The notes beneath the pieces are model-generated. The model saw nothing but the letters and a program-made list of their open reading frames with translations, had not been told where the DNA came from and made no database searches. This document shows positions 36,200 through 44,879 of a DNA stretch of 64,000 nt, piece by piece. The DNA is from CAYYMH01 sp964472785 (GTDB taxonomy: Bacteria; Zhuqueibacterota; Zhuqueibacteria; Thermofontimicrobiales; Thermofontimicrobiaceae): NCBI GenBank assembly GCA_964472785.1, contig CAYYMH010000004.1:1-64000 (forward strand). Reading direction: 5' to 3'. How positions within the stretch are numbered: the stretch's first letter is position 1; each line of letters starts with the position of its first letter. The position numbers and the translations under genes were made by a program.

Positions 36200-36266
36200 A
36201 AAAGAAAGCCTCATCAAATTTTATTCACAAAAATCTCAATATTTACTGTAACTACTTTTCCAATTT

Positions 36267-37055
36267 TCAAACGCCGGCCGTGAACTTCACAAACTCATTC
36301 AAACGCTCTCGAAGTGTCGTATAATCCAGCTCAGGATAAAGTCTGCCTTCATAAGCGAGCGAAATTTTGCCCGTCTCTTCGGAAACTATGATGACAACTG
36401 CATCCGATTCTTCGGAAAGGCCAACTGCAGCCAGATGGCGGGTACCAAATTTGGGATCGATATTCGGATTTTGGCTCAAGGGAAGGATGCATTGCGCCGC
36501 TTCGATCACATCATTTTGAATTATGATGGCGCCGTCATGTAATGGTGAACGTGGATTAAAAATTGACACGATCAGTGGTACGGAAATTTCGCTTTGAATT
36601 TTCTGCCCGGTTTCGATAATCGATTTAATGCCGGTATTCTGCACCAAAACGATCAGTCCACCAAACCCGCGTTTACTCAACTCAATTGCGGCTTTCACTA
36701 CCTCTTCGGTCAATCGTTTGGAAGGTGTCACTTTCAATATTTTTCGGACTAACGGTGTTTGCCCCATGTAAATGAGAATCCGGCGTAATTCCGGCTGGAA
36801 CAGAATGACGAACCCGATTAACCAAACCGTTCTTAAATTATCGAAAATCCAATTTAAGCCGCTGAAACCAAATAACTGCACAATGACAGACGCAATCAAA
36901 ATCAACACCAGTCCGATAAACATCTGCGCGGCACGCGAACCTCGAATAAAAAAATATAATTTATATAAAATAAACGATATAATCAACACATCCAAAATAT
37001 CGATCAATGTCACTGTTAGAAATCCGATTTTAAATAATTCCAAACGAAGTCCCAT
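36267..37055 (-). CDS. cdaA: diadenylate cyclase CdaA
   Basis: A 262-residue membrane enzyme making cyclic di-AMP from two ATP. Three hydrophobic segments (about 13-36, 42-62, 72-88) precede the DAC domain (about 100-260). The DGA motif is present at 174-176 (LHDGA). The second motif, normally RHR, reads Arg206-His207-Leu208 (GTRHLAAVG). AAGGT lies 6 bp before the ATG. It is the last gene of a TPR-folP-cdaA operon, an order I recognise from Bacteroidota-like genomes. CdaR is not encoded nearby. Cyclic di-AMP would typically control potassium or osmolyte balance and cell wall. Confidence 0.9.
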   Translation of the reverse strand: MGLRLELFKIGFLTVTLIDILDVLIISFILYKLYFFIRGSRAAQMFIGLVLILIASVIVQLFGFSGLNWIFDNLRTVWLIGFVILFQPELRRILIYMGQTPLVRKILKVTPSKRLTEEVVKAAIELSKRGFGGLIVLVQNTGIKSIIETGQKIQSEISVPLIVSIFNPRSPLHDGAIIIQNDVIEAAQCILPLSQNPNIDPKFGTRHLAAVGLSEESDAVVIIVSEETGKISLAYEGRLYPELDYTTLRERLNEFVKFTAGV

Positions 37056-37094
37056 GGTCTTACCTTTTTATCCTTTTTTTAAACGAAGAAATAT

Positions 37095-38297
37095 CTATTT
37101 CGACAGTAAATCTGCAATCACACAAACACGTTTCATCTGTTTAACATCATGAACCCGAACAATGTGCGCGCCGTTCTTGATTCCAATTGCCACCGCCGCG
37201 GCAGTGCCTTCTACGCGCTGATCTGATGGTAAATCGAGCACTTTTCCGACGAATGACTTGCGGGAGGGTCCGATCAAAATCGAGCAGCCTAATCCCTGAA
37301 ATTCGTTCAGCCGCCTTAAAATTTCATAATTATCCTCGATTTTTTTTCCAAAGCCAATGCCGGGATCAACAATGATCAACTCTTTTTTAATGCCAGACTC
37401 AATAGCGAAATTTATCGTATCAGCCAAGTACTGGTAAATTTCTGTCATCAAATCATCGTACCGGGGATTTTGCTGCATGTTCTTGGGTGTGCCTTTGATG
37501 TGCATAATGACTACCGGTATTTCATTTTGAGCAATCACTTTGACCATTTCTGGATCAAAATGGAGTCCGCTGATATCGTTAATCAAATCCGCACCGTGTT
37601 CGATAGCGGCTTTGGCAACTGCGGATTTGTAGGTATCCACCGAAATCGGTACGTCAACCTGTTTTTTCAATTCGTCCAATACCGGAATTAACCGGACTAA
37701 TTCTGCTTCCAAAGGCGCCGGTTCTGCGCCCGGGCGAGTGGATTCGGCGCCAACATCCAAAATATCGGCGCCCTCCTCAACTAAACGGATGCCGTGTTCA
37801 ACCGCCGCATTTTTTTCGATAAAATCGCCACCATCTGAAAATGAATCCGGGGTAATGTTCAAAATCCCCATAATATATGTTCGCTTCGAAAAATCGAACA
37901 CCTGGTTTTTTATGGATAATTTCAGATGTGCTGAATTTTCTTTCTGCCTGATCAATTGTTCCAAATCATCTGCCATCTTTTTCAATCCGAACGGCTGCTG
38001 TCTCAACTTCGGCACTAATTTTTGAAAATCTTTCAGACTGCCCATCAAAATTGCATCAACATGTTCAGCCTCGTTCTTTATCACTGATCGATGATTGGCA
38101 CAGTCCCCTCCTAAAGTTAACATTTCTTGCTTCAGAATCAATGCTGCCGGGCTCGATAATCCACAGACTTTGATGTTTAACTGAAAGGCTTTGCTTTCCA
38201 TCATTTTGATCCCTGCCGGATCAACGCCGATCAACGAGAACTCTTTGCGAATATCAGACGGCTTTTCTGTGTGTAATATGCGAATGCTGTTATGCAT
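37095..38297 (-). CDS. folP: dihydropteroate synthase with N-terminal extension
   Basis: Condenses p-aminobenzoate with the pterin pyrophosphate in folate synthesis. The 400-residue protein carries the usual ~265-residue TIM barrel from about residue 135 (MGILNITPDSFSDGG, DVGAESTRPGA, GPSRKSF all present) after an extension of about 130 residues. Longer forms of this kind exist in several phyla; the extension's role is unknown. Its ATG follows the TPR gene stop by 3 bp and cdaA starts 39 bp downstream, so one transcript is likely. No other folate gene is close by. Confidence 0.93.
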   Translation of the reverse strand: MHNSIRILHTEKPSDIRKEFSLIGVDPAGIKMMESKAFQLNIKVCGLSSPAALILKQEMLTLGGDCANHRSVIKNEAEHVDAILMGSLKDFQKLVPKLRQQPFGLKKMADDLEQLIRQKENSAHLKLSIKNQVFDFSKRTYIMGILNITPDSFSDGGDFIEKNAAVEHGIRLVEEGADILDVGAESTRPGAEPAPLEAELVRLIPVLDELKKQVDVPISVDTYKSAVAKAAIEHGADLINDISGLHFDPEMVKVIAQNEIPVVIMHIKGTPKNMQQNPRYDDLMTEIYQYLADTINFAIESGIKKELIIVDPGIGFGKKIEDNYEILRRLNEFQGLGCSILIGPSRKSFVGKVLDLPSDQRVEGTAAAVAIGIKNGAHIVRVHDVKQMKRVCVIADLLSK

Positions 38298-38300
38298 ATA

Positions 38301-39890
38301 TTATTTTTGGGTCTCCGTTACGGTTGAATCCTGATGAATTAAATTGTAAAGATGTTTCCGGGCTTCCTCTGCGAATTCATCGTCCCGACCTTTTCGGTAG
38401 CGAATCCGGTAACGCAGATGTTTAATCGCCTCTTCAAGTTTTCCCTGTTCCTCATAAATATAGGCTAAATAAAGATGAGAATTGAGATGGTTGTCAATAG
38501 CCAGCGCCCGTTTGAAAAAATTTTCCGCATTTTCATAATCTTTCGAATTATAGTATAAAATGCCCAAATTATAATAAGCATCCGAATTATCCGGTTCCAG
38601 TTCAAGCACACGATTAAAAACCTCGACAATTTTCAGCATCTCATTTCTGACCAAATACATTTTTCCCAACGCCATTAATGAGCGAACAGAATTTGGGTTA
38701 ATTTTAAGATATTTTTTGAGCACCCTCACCGCATCTTTTCGGTTATTCGCATATAAATAATAATCCGAAAGCATCAGATAAGCGTCCTCATAGCACGGAT
38801 TCATAAAAATAGCGCGTTTATATAATTGCTCTTCATTTTTAAATCCCAGTTTTCGATAACGGGAATCGTGCAACAGTGATAATGACAGATAAATCCGGGC
38901 AAAATTCGGATTCAGTTGATAGGCGAGAGAAAGTGCTTCTTCAGCCAGCGACCAGCGTTCCGAATACACATAATACTCTCCCAGAAACGTAAACGCCTCT
39001 GAATTTGTGGAATCCAATCGAATTGTTTCCTCAAAAAATTCTCGGGACTTTTCAAACAATTCAACCGGCACTTCACCTTGCTTCCGCTTTTCCAGTGCAA
39101 GTTCGAAATTACTTTTCCCAGCTAAAAGATAAGCCTCAACTAAATTACTGTCAGCCGCGATTGCTTCCCCTGCAACCTGAATTGCATTTTCAAATCGCGC
39201 GTTTTGATAATGTTCTTTAGCAGTAATAAATTTTTGATAGCTTTCAATGGTCACTTCACGAAATTTATGTGCAGACCCGAGCGGTGTCATTTCAAAATAA
39301 TCCATAATTTCATTACAGATTACCATACTCAATTGAGGAAACTTTTTTGGTTCAAGAATAACGGCATCACCAAAAATAACGCTCTGATCTTCATTTTTTA
39401 TAAATTGATACACGAATTGTTGATCAGCAACTTCACCTGTTAAATAATATTCCGTTTTAATTCTTTCATTGAATCGGTTCACATATTCCGGTATTTTGAG
39501 TGAATCTACATTGATAATTTCGTCAAGATAATCCGAACTCAACACCGCGGCCAGATCTCCAACCATCTGCTGGAGTTGTTGCGCCACCATCGACCAAAAA
39601 ACCTCTCCCTGCCATCTCTGATCTGTTGACTGTACTTCTTGCTGCAACGGCATAAACGCTAAACGAAACTTTAATTGAAGTGGCTGATTTTTTAAAACGA
39701 TAAAACAATTAATCACCAGAAATGCAATCACGACAATCAAAGTAATAAAGAGAATCACCTTTTTGCTCATCACCTCTGATGTAAAGTAGAGAAAAATTAA
39801 AATCCCGACAATGCTCACAAAGGCAACTATCATTAACGGTGAAACTTTGATGAAATTTAGCAAACTGAATAATAAAATATGCGCCATCAT
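38301..39890 (-). CDS. membrane-anchored TPR protein
   Basis: A 529-residue protein. Two hydrophobic segments near the N-terminus (about 15-37 and 45-66) anchor it. An alpha/beta region follows (about 70-200) that looks like the substrate-binding or TolB-N-like regions found in some TPR proteins. About eight tetratricopeptide units then fill about 205-510 (LEPDNSDAYYNLGILYYNSK is a clear one). Such proteins assemble complexes; nothing shows the partner. The ATG at 39890 is preferred to a GTG at 39899 because AGAGG lies 8 bp upstream. It is first in the operon with folP and cdaA, and a terminator separates it from ftsH. Confidence 0.8.
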   Translation of the reverse strand: MMAHILLFSLLNFIKVSPLMIVAFVSIVGILIFLYFTSEVMSKKVILFITLIVVIAFLVINCFIVLKNQPLQLKFRLAFMPLQQEVQSTDQRWQGEVFWSMVAQQLQQMVGDLAAVLSSDYLDEIINVDSLKIPEYVNRFNERIKTEYYLTGEVADQQFVYQFIKNEDQSVIFGDAVILEPKKFPQLSMVICNEIMDYFEMTPLGSAHKFREVTIESYQKFITAKEHYQNARFENAIQVAGEAIAADSNLVEAYLLAGKSNFELALEKRKQGEVPVELFEKSREFFEETIRLDSTNSEAFTFLGEYYVYSERWSLAEEALSLAYQLNPNFARIYLSLSLLHDSRYRKLGFKNEEQLYKRAIFMNPCYEDAYLMLSDYYLYANNRKDAVRVLKKYLKINPNSVRSLMALGKMYLVRNEMLKIVEVFNRVLELEPDNSDAYYNLGILYYNSKDYENAENFFKRALAIDNHLNSHLYLAYIYEEQGKLEEAIKHLRYRIRYRKGRDDEFAEEARKHLYNLIHQDSTVTETQK

Positions 39891-39925
39891 TTTTTTCACC
39901 TCTCTCTGTTATCTGTGATTATTAC

Positions 39926-39960
39926 TAACAAAACAACCCCAACTAAAAAAGTTGAGGTTG
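39926..39960 (-). terminator. intrinsic terminator of the ftsH transcript
   Basis: On the minus strand an 11-bp stem with one mismatch (39960-39950 with 39944-39934) and a five-base loop is followed by TTTTGTT. It sits 43 bp past the ftsH stop. Confidence 0.8.
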
Positions 39961-40002
39961 GAAAAAAATTTCTAAAAATTTACAACGACCAACCGATCCG
40001 GT

Positions 40003-42093
40003 CTATTTTTTTTCTGATGTATCTTTTTGCTCAATTTTTTTAGTTGTTGATTTTTTCGATGTTGAATTTTTCTTTGTTGATGTTCGTTTCGCTGACGTTT
40101 TTGACTCTGTTTTTGGTTTACGTTGCGTCTTTTTCCGGGTCTTTTTCTTACCATCACTTTCCAGCAACTCATCAATATCATTTCCGTCAACGATTTCTTT
40201 TTCTAACAATAACTGGGCTAAACAATGCAATTTATCAATATTTTCACTCAATATTTTTTCTGCTGTACTCGATGCCTTTTCAACAATACTTCTGACTTCA
40301 GTATCGATGAGCTGAGCCGTTTTTTCGCTGTAATCCCGATGCTGCGCGATTTCTCTGCCGAGAAAAATTTCTTCATTCTTTTTACCGAACGTCATCGGGC
40401 CTAATTTATCGCTCATTCCCCATTCACAGACCATTTTTCTGGCTAATTTGGTGGCTCGCTCAATATCATTGCCGGCGCCGGTTGTTAACTGATTTAGCAC
40501 TAATTTTTCAGCAGCCCTGCCGCCTAACAATTGAATCAAAGATATTTCACAATATTCTTTTGAATAATTATGTTTTTCGTCAATCGGCAATGTCGTCGTC
40601 GCTCCCAAAGCCCGCCCTCTCGGAATAATGGTGACCTTGTGCACCGGATCAGAGCCCGGAGTTAATCTCGCAACCAAAGCATGTCCCGCTTCATGATAAG
40701 CCGTACTCTTCTTTTCTTCATCACTAATCAACAGACTCTTGCGCTCCGTTCCCATTAACACTTTATCCTTTGCTTCTTCCAGATCTTCCATCTCGACTCT
40801 ATCCTTGTTCCTCCGTGAAGCTAACAGTGCCGCCTCATTGACCATATTGGCAAGATCAGCGCCAGAGAATCCCGGCGTTCCTTTCGCAATAATCGATAAA
40901 TCCACTTTTGTGCCCAGAGATATTTTACGGGTATGAACTTTTAGAATTCCCTCACGACCTCTCACATCAGGTCGGTCAACAACAATCTGCCGGTCAAATC
41001 GTCCGGGGCGCAACAGTGCGGAATCCAGCACATCGGGGCGGTTGGTCGCTGCGATTAGAATAACACCCTCATTTGATTCAAAGCCATCCATTTCCACCAG
41101 CAACTGATTCAACGTCTGCTCCCGCTCATCGTGTCCGCCGCCGAGTCCTGCCCCGCGATGTCTGCCAACCGCGTCCAACTCATCGATAAAAATAATACAG
41201 GGTGCATTTTTTTTGCCCTGCTCGAACAAGTCTCTCACGCGTGACGCGCCAACCCCAACAAACATTTCAACAAAATCAGCGCCGGACATACTATAAAACG
41301 GCACGCCCGCTTCACCGGCAACTGCTTTCGCCAGCAAGGTTTTTCCGGTTCCCGGCGGTCCTAAAAGCAACGCTCCTTTGGGTATTTTACCACCTAATTT
41401 TTGAAATTTTTCAGGCTCTTTAAGAAACTCGATAATTTCGCGTAATTCCTGTTTCGCTTCCTCTGCTCCGGCAACGTCATTGAAGGTCACTTTTATTCTG
41501 TTTTCTGTTAATAATTTTGCCCGTGATTTTCCAAAGGAAAAAATGCCCTTTTGTCCTCCACCCTGCATTCGCCTCAAGAGGATAAACCACACGACGATCA
41601 ACAGAAAAAATGGTAACGACTGCAACAGGTAGCCCCACCAATTTACTTTTCTTGATTTAAACTTCGGTTGCACACCGTATTTTTCAATCCATTGATTAGT
41701 GGTTTCAATATCTAACTTATCCGGCAGCACAGTATGGAATGATGTAATGGTTGTTCGAAAATTATTCGGATTTTCCTGGGGTTCTTTCAATTTTCCGTGA
41801 AGTTCATCACCCTCGATCACTATTTGGGAAACAACCCCCTTTTCTAAATATTGCTTAAAAACCGGATAATCTACTTCTTGTTCATCGTTACCAATATTGG
41901 TGAGCCGCTGGGAAATCCAGATCGTCACAATAATGATGACCAACCAAAACAGGAAATTTTTCGACGCCTTTTGCCACTGGAAATTGTCATTCTTATCATT
42001 TCGATTATCACCATCATCAGGTTTGTTTTTTTTCTTTCTTTGAAAATCGGGACGGTTTTTATCGTTCCGATTTAAAACATATTTATTTTTCAT
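40003..42093 (-). CDS. ftsH: ATP-dependent zinc metalloprotease FtsH
   Basis: A 696-residue inner-membrane AAA+ protease that degrades misfolded and regulatory proteins. Two membrane helices (about 47-62, 154-173) flank a ~90-residue periplasmic domain. GPPGTGKT (245-252), FIDELDAVG (302-310), the SRH LRPGRFDRQ and the zinc site HEAGH (467-471) are intact. The first ~45 residues are an unusually charged, Asn/Asp/Lys-rich extension, and the last ~50 residues are a Lys/Ser/Thr-rich tail of low complexity; both could bind nucleic acid or be disordered. It follows the tilS-hpt gene by 22 bp, a neighbourhood common in bacteria. Confidence 0.97.
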   Translation of the reverse strand: MKNKYVLNRNDKNRPDFQRKKKNKPDDGDNRNDKNDNFQWQKASKNFLFWLVIIIVTIWISQRLTNIGNDEQEVDYPVFKQYLEKGVVSQIVIEGDELHGKLKEPQENPNNFRTTITSFHTVLPDKLDIETTNQWIEKYGVQPKFKSRKVNWWGYLLQSLPFFLLIVVWFILLRRMQGGGQKGIFSFGKSRAKLLTENRIKVTFNDVAGAEEAKQELREIIEFLKEPEKFQKLGGKIPKGALLLGPPGTGKTLLAKAVAGEAGVPFYSMSGADFVEMFVGVGASRVRDLFEQGKKNAPCIIFIDELDAVGRHRGAGLGGGHDEREQTLNQLLVEMDGFESNEGVILIAATNRPDVLDSALLRPGRFDRQIVVDRPDVRGREGILKVHTRKISLGTKVDLSIIAKGTPGFSGADLANMVNEAALLASRRNKDRVEMEDLEEAKDKVLMGTERKSLLISDEEKKSTAYHEAGHALVARLTPGSDPVHKVTIIPRGRALGATTTLPIDEKHNYSKEYCEISLIQLLGGRAAEKLVLNQLTTGAGNDIERATKLARKMVCEWGMSDKLGPMTFGKKNEEIFLGREIAQHRDYSEKTAQLIDTEVRSIVEKASSTAEKILSENIDKLHCLAQLLLEKEIVDGNDIDELLESDGKKKTRKKTQRKPKTESKTSAKRTSTKKNSTSKKSTTKKIEQKDTSEKK

Positions 42094-42115
42094 ATTTTAA
42101 TTATTCTCCAACGCT

Positions 42116-44056
42116 TTATTCATCCAACACATAAATAGACTTCAAATCCCGATCCTTCTGATCAAAATCCAAGCCATATCCGACCACAAATTTTTTGGGA
42201 ATCGTGAATCCCACATAATCTAATTTAAAATCGACAACTGCATTATCTTCTTTTAATAACAATGACACGAATTTAAGCGAAGCGGGTTTCGTTCCGACAA
42301 ACATTTTTTCCAAAAACTTTATTGACCTGCCTGAATCAGCAATATCTTCGACAACAAGAATATGACGACCATCCACATCGCAATCAAACCCCTTTTTACT
42401 CTTAATGAATCCTGAAGAAACCCTGCCGCTTCCATAACTGGAAATTTTTACAAAATCGACTTCACAGGCAATATCCATTTCCCGAATCAAATCAGCTAAA
42501 AATACAAACGCACCGTTTAATACACCAATTAATATTGGGCACTTGCCTCTGTAATCATTAGAAAGTTGTTTTGCTAATTCCTTGACACGTTTTTTAATCT
42601 GCTGTTCGCTGATAAATTCAACATATTTTTCATCATCTCGTTCCACACACTTTGTATCGTTCATGCAATCAACCCTCATAACTTGTAGCTTCAATTTTTT
42701 CTTCGTGTGTTTTGTCACTTTGTATCGATCATCCAGCCGATAACCAATAATCCACACAATCCCCTTTTGACAAACCAAGAGCGGAATCTCTCTTCTCCTG
42801 TGGAGCGGTATTTTTTGATCATTAAAAAAGTCTGAAACTTTTTTTTCGCCACCCAGATTTATGGGACGAAATTTATCACCGTAACGAAAATTCCTTACTT
42901 TTAATAATCCATCGACATTATCATAATCAATATATTCGATCTTCGGATCAATAGAAAACTTCTCCGGCAGTTCATTCTCACTAATTTCTTTCACACTCAA
43001 AACGAACGAATTAGGTAAATCATACTCTTTTCCAGGCTCAACCAAGAACTCATAATCAGTTCGCTGATTTGATTTCAAAAAAATAACAGCTCCGTGATCC
43101 ACTAAAGCCTGCAAATCTGCGGTTAAATCAATTCTGTTTCCTGTTTTTGTCTGCTCAATCTGGTCCAATAAAAATTCAAATTTTCTGCTGTTTAAAACAG
43201 ATCGGTCAACCTTAAAATGATCCAGCGCAATAAAGATGATATGTTTTTGAATAACTCTAAAATAGCTTAAAAATGTATTAATTTCAAGTATTATTTTATT
43301 TTTTTTACAATTAATCAGACATCTGTTAAATGCTTCTTGAGCCTCTTTATTTAAATAACTTTCCGTTTCATTTATAAACTGGGAAGTTTTTAAAATCGTC
43401 TTTCTGATCGCCGGATTAAATTGTTTTTCCAGATAGGGAATCAACTCATGCCTGATTTTATTTCGCTGATATTTTAACAGTTTATTTGTCGGATCAGTTC
43501 GATATTCTAATGCGTGTTTTGTGCTGTAATTTTCAATCTCTTTTCTCGTTGCAAAAAGCAGCGGACGAATATATCGTCCCCGACGCGCTGCCATGCCGGA
43601 CATACCTTTTAAACCGCTTCCGCGAATAAGGTGTGCGAGAACCGTTTCTACCTGATCATCCGAATTGTGACCAATGGCGACTGCATCCGCACGGCTCTCA
43701 TCCAGCATCTCTTCGAAAAAACGGTAACGCAAAATCCGGGCACTTTCTTCTTCGGTTTTCTTATTTTGTTTAGCAAAGCCGAGGACATCCACTTTTCGGG
43801 ACACGGTTGCAATCTTTTTTTCTGCGGCTAAAATTTCAACAAATAATTGGTCTTCATCTGCTTGTTTTCCGCGGATGCCATGATTTAGATGGATGATTTC
43901 CAGAATCAAATCAAAATCATCTTTTATCTTTAACAAAAGATCATACAGGACAACCGAATCGACACCACCGGAAACAGCGACTAAAAGATAATCGTGCTGA
44001 TGAATCAATCTGTTTTCCAGGACAAAATCCTTAAATTTGCTTAACAGATCGTCCAT
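42116..44056 (-). CDS. tilS-hpt: TilS-Hpt fusion: tRNA(Ile)-lysidine synthase plus hypoxanthine phosphoribosyltransferase
   Basis: A 646-residue fusion. Residues about 1-460 are TilS, which makes lysidine at C34 of the CAU-anticodon isoleucine tRNA using ATP and lysine: PP-loop SGGVDS at 29-34, then the TilS substrate-binding and C-terminal domains (FGRPIN-like FRPINLGGEK). Residues about 465-646 are a purine phosphoribosyltransferase with the PRPP loop VVEDIADSG and the SSYGSG loop, most like Hpt. Adjacent tilS and hpt genes are common; a fused form is known in some Firmicutes, so it is rare rather than new. The reading frame runs through with no stop. The ATG at 44056 is chosen because the upstream extension relies on a TTG. 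A CAU tRNA gene lies 100 bp upstream. Confidence 0.92.
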   Translation of the reverse strand: MDDLLSKFKDFVLENRLIHQHDYLLVAVSGGVDSVVLYDLLLKIKDDFDLILEIIHLNHGIRGKQADEDQLFVEILAAEKKIATVSRKVDVLGFAKQNKKTEEESARILRYRFFEEMLDESRADAVAIGHNSDDQVETVLAHLIRGSGLKGMSGMAARRGRYIRPLLFATRKEIENYSTKHALEYRTDPTNKLLKYQRNKIRHELIPYLEKQFNPAIRKTILKTSQFINETESYLNKEAQEAFNRCLINCKKNKIILEINTFLSYFRVIQKHIIFIALDHFKVDRSVLNSRKFEFLLDQIEQTKTGNRIDLTADLQALVDHGAVIFLKSNQRTDYEFLVEPGKEYDLPNSFVLSVKEISENELPEKFSIDPKIEYIDYDNVDGLLKVRNFRYGDKFRPINLGGEKKVSDFFNDQKIPLHRRREIPLLVCQKGIVWIIGYRLDDRYKVTKHTKKKLKLQVMRVDCMNDTKCVERDDEKYVEFISEQQIKKRVKELAKQLSNDYRGKCPILIGVLNGAFVFLADLIREMDIACEVDFVKISSYGSGRVSSGFIKSKKGFDCDVDGRHILVVEDIADSGRSIKFLEKMFVGTKPASLKFVSLLLKEDNAVVDFKLDYVGFTIPKKFVVGYGLDFDQKDRDLKSIYVLDE

Positions 44057-44099
44057 GTTACCCGCATTTTTCAAATCATCAATTATAATTTGTACTTAT

Positions 44100-44129
44100 A
44101 AAAAAACGCCTTCCTGACTAGAAAGGCGT
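44100..44129 (-). terminator. intrinsic terminator downstream of the tRNA
   Basis: On the minus strand ACGCCTT (44129-44123) pairs with AAGGCGT (44112-44106), followed by a run of T residues. It ends the tRNA transcript just before tilS-hpt. Confidence 0.75.
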
Positions 44130-44155
44130 ATCATCATATCAAACTTGACGTTTGA

Positions 44156-44232
44156 TGGTAGCGGCGCAGGGACTCGAACCCCGGACACGTGGATTATGAT
44201 TCCACTGCTCTAGCCGACTGAGCTACGCCGCC
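44156..44232 (-). tRNA. tRNA with CAU anticodon (Met or lysidine-dependent Ile)
   Basis: A 77-nt cloverleaf including an encoded CCA. Acceptor stem GGCGGCG/CGCCGCT starts with a G-U pair, the D arm is GCTC..GAGC, the anticodon stem GTGGA/TCCAC holds loop ATCATAA, so the anticodon is CAU, and the T arm is CGGGG-TTCGAGT-CCCTG. The three G-C pairs of an initiator anticodon stem are absent, so it is an elongator methionine tRNA or the Ile2 tRNA that TilS modifies. The neighbouring tilS gene makes the second option worth testing. Confidence 0.93.
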
Positions 44233-44336
44233 AATCAAGAAGTTTAAATATAACATATTTATCATTTAAAGTCAAGAAAAAATTCCGCTTAATACAATAA
44301 GAACACACAACAGATATCAGTTATTTAATTTTTATC

Positions 44337-44365
44337 TTGACAAATTTAAAAAAAAATACTACATT
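44337..44365 (+). promoter_or_regulatory. cold-shock gene promoter
   Basis: TTGACA (44337-44342), a 17-bp spacer and TACATT (44360-44365). Transcription from here would give a leader of about 105 nt before the GTG start, the kind of long leader seen in cspA-type mRNAs. Confidence 0.65.
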
Positions 44366-44478
44366 ATTTCGTATGGCAGTCGTTTCATCGAAGTACAGGT
44401 TGACTGGACTAGTCGAGAACGTTCTGTCACACGTGCAATTTGTTTTATGTATTATCACGCGAAGGAGGTGAATGTATC

Positions 44479-44691
44479 GTGGCAGAACGGGAGACCGGAA
44501 CTGTCAAGTGGTTTAACAAAACCAAAGGCTTTGGCTTTATAGAACGTCAAGAAGGGGATGACATATTCGTGCATTACTCTGCGATACGCGGAGATGGTTT
44601 CCGTACCCTGCAACCTAATCAAGAGGTTGAATTTACCATTGAGGAAACAGAAAAAGGACCTCAGGCACAGGATGTAATTTCTCTGTCTTAA
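44479..44691 (+). CDS. csp: cold-shock domain protein
   Basis: A 70-residue OB-fold RNA chaperone. RNP1 reads KGFGFI and RNP2 DIFVHYSAI, with TGTVKWFN at the start. The GTG at 44479 is chosen because AAGGAGG lies 10 bp upstream and the protein then has the usual family length; the frame itself extends 39 bp further to an ATG that lies before the ribosome site. It is monocistronic between a strong promoter and a terminator. A few more aromatic-to-charged changes than in CspA are seen in the C-terminal strand, but nothing unusual. Confidence 0.95.
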   Translation: MAERETGTVKWFNKTKGFGFIERQEGDDIFVHYSAIRGDGFRTLQPNQEVEFTIEETEKGPQAQDVISLS

Positions 44692-44717
44692 ATTTGACGA
44701 TAACGCCTCAAGTTTGA

Positions 44718-44758
44718 GTGCGACGTTCTAAGGGTATTACAGGACGTCGCACCTTTTT
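44718..44758 (+). terminator. csp terminator
   Basis: GTGCGACGT (44718-44726) pairs with ACGTCGCAC (44744-44752), extended by a T-G pair, and is followed by CTTTTT. It lies 27 bp past the csp stop. Confidence 0.9.
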
Positions 44759-44879
44759 ATATATTCACGATTTGACTCAATTGTTTTTTTTAAATCAAAA
44801 GTGAAAACACACCTTCCTAAATTATTAGCGTCCTCGCTATGCAAACAACACAATCGATTATTAAAGTGGGAGAAATAGG

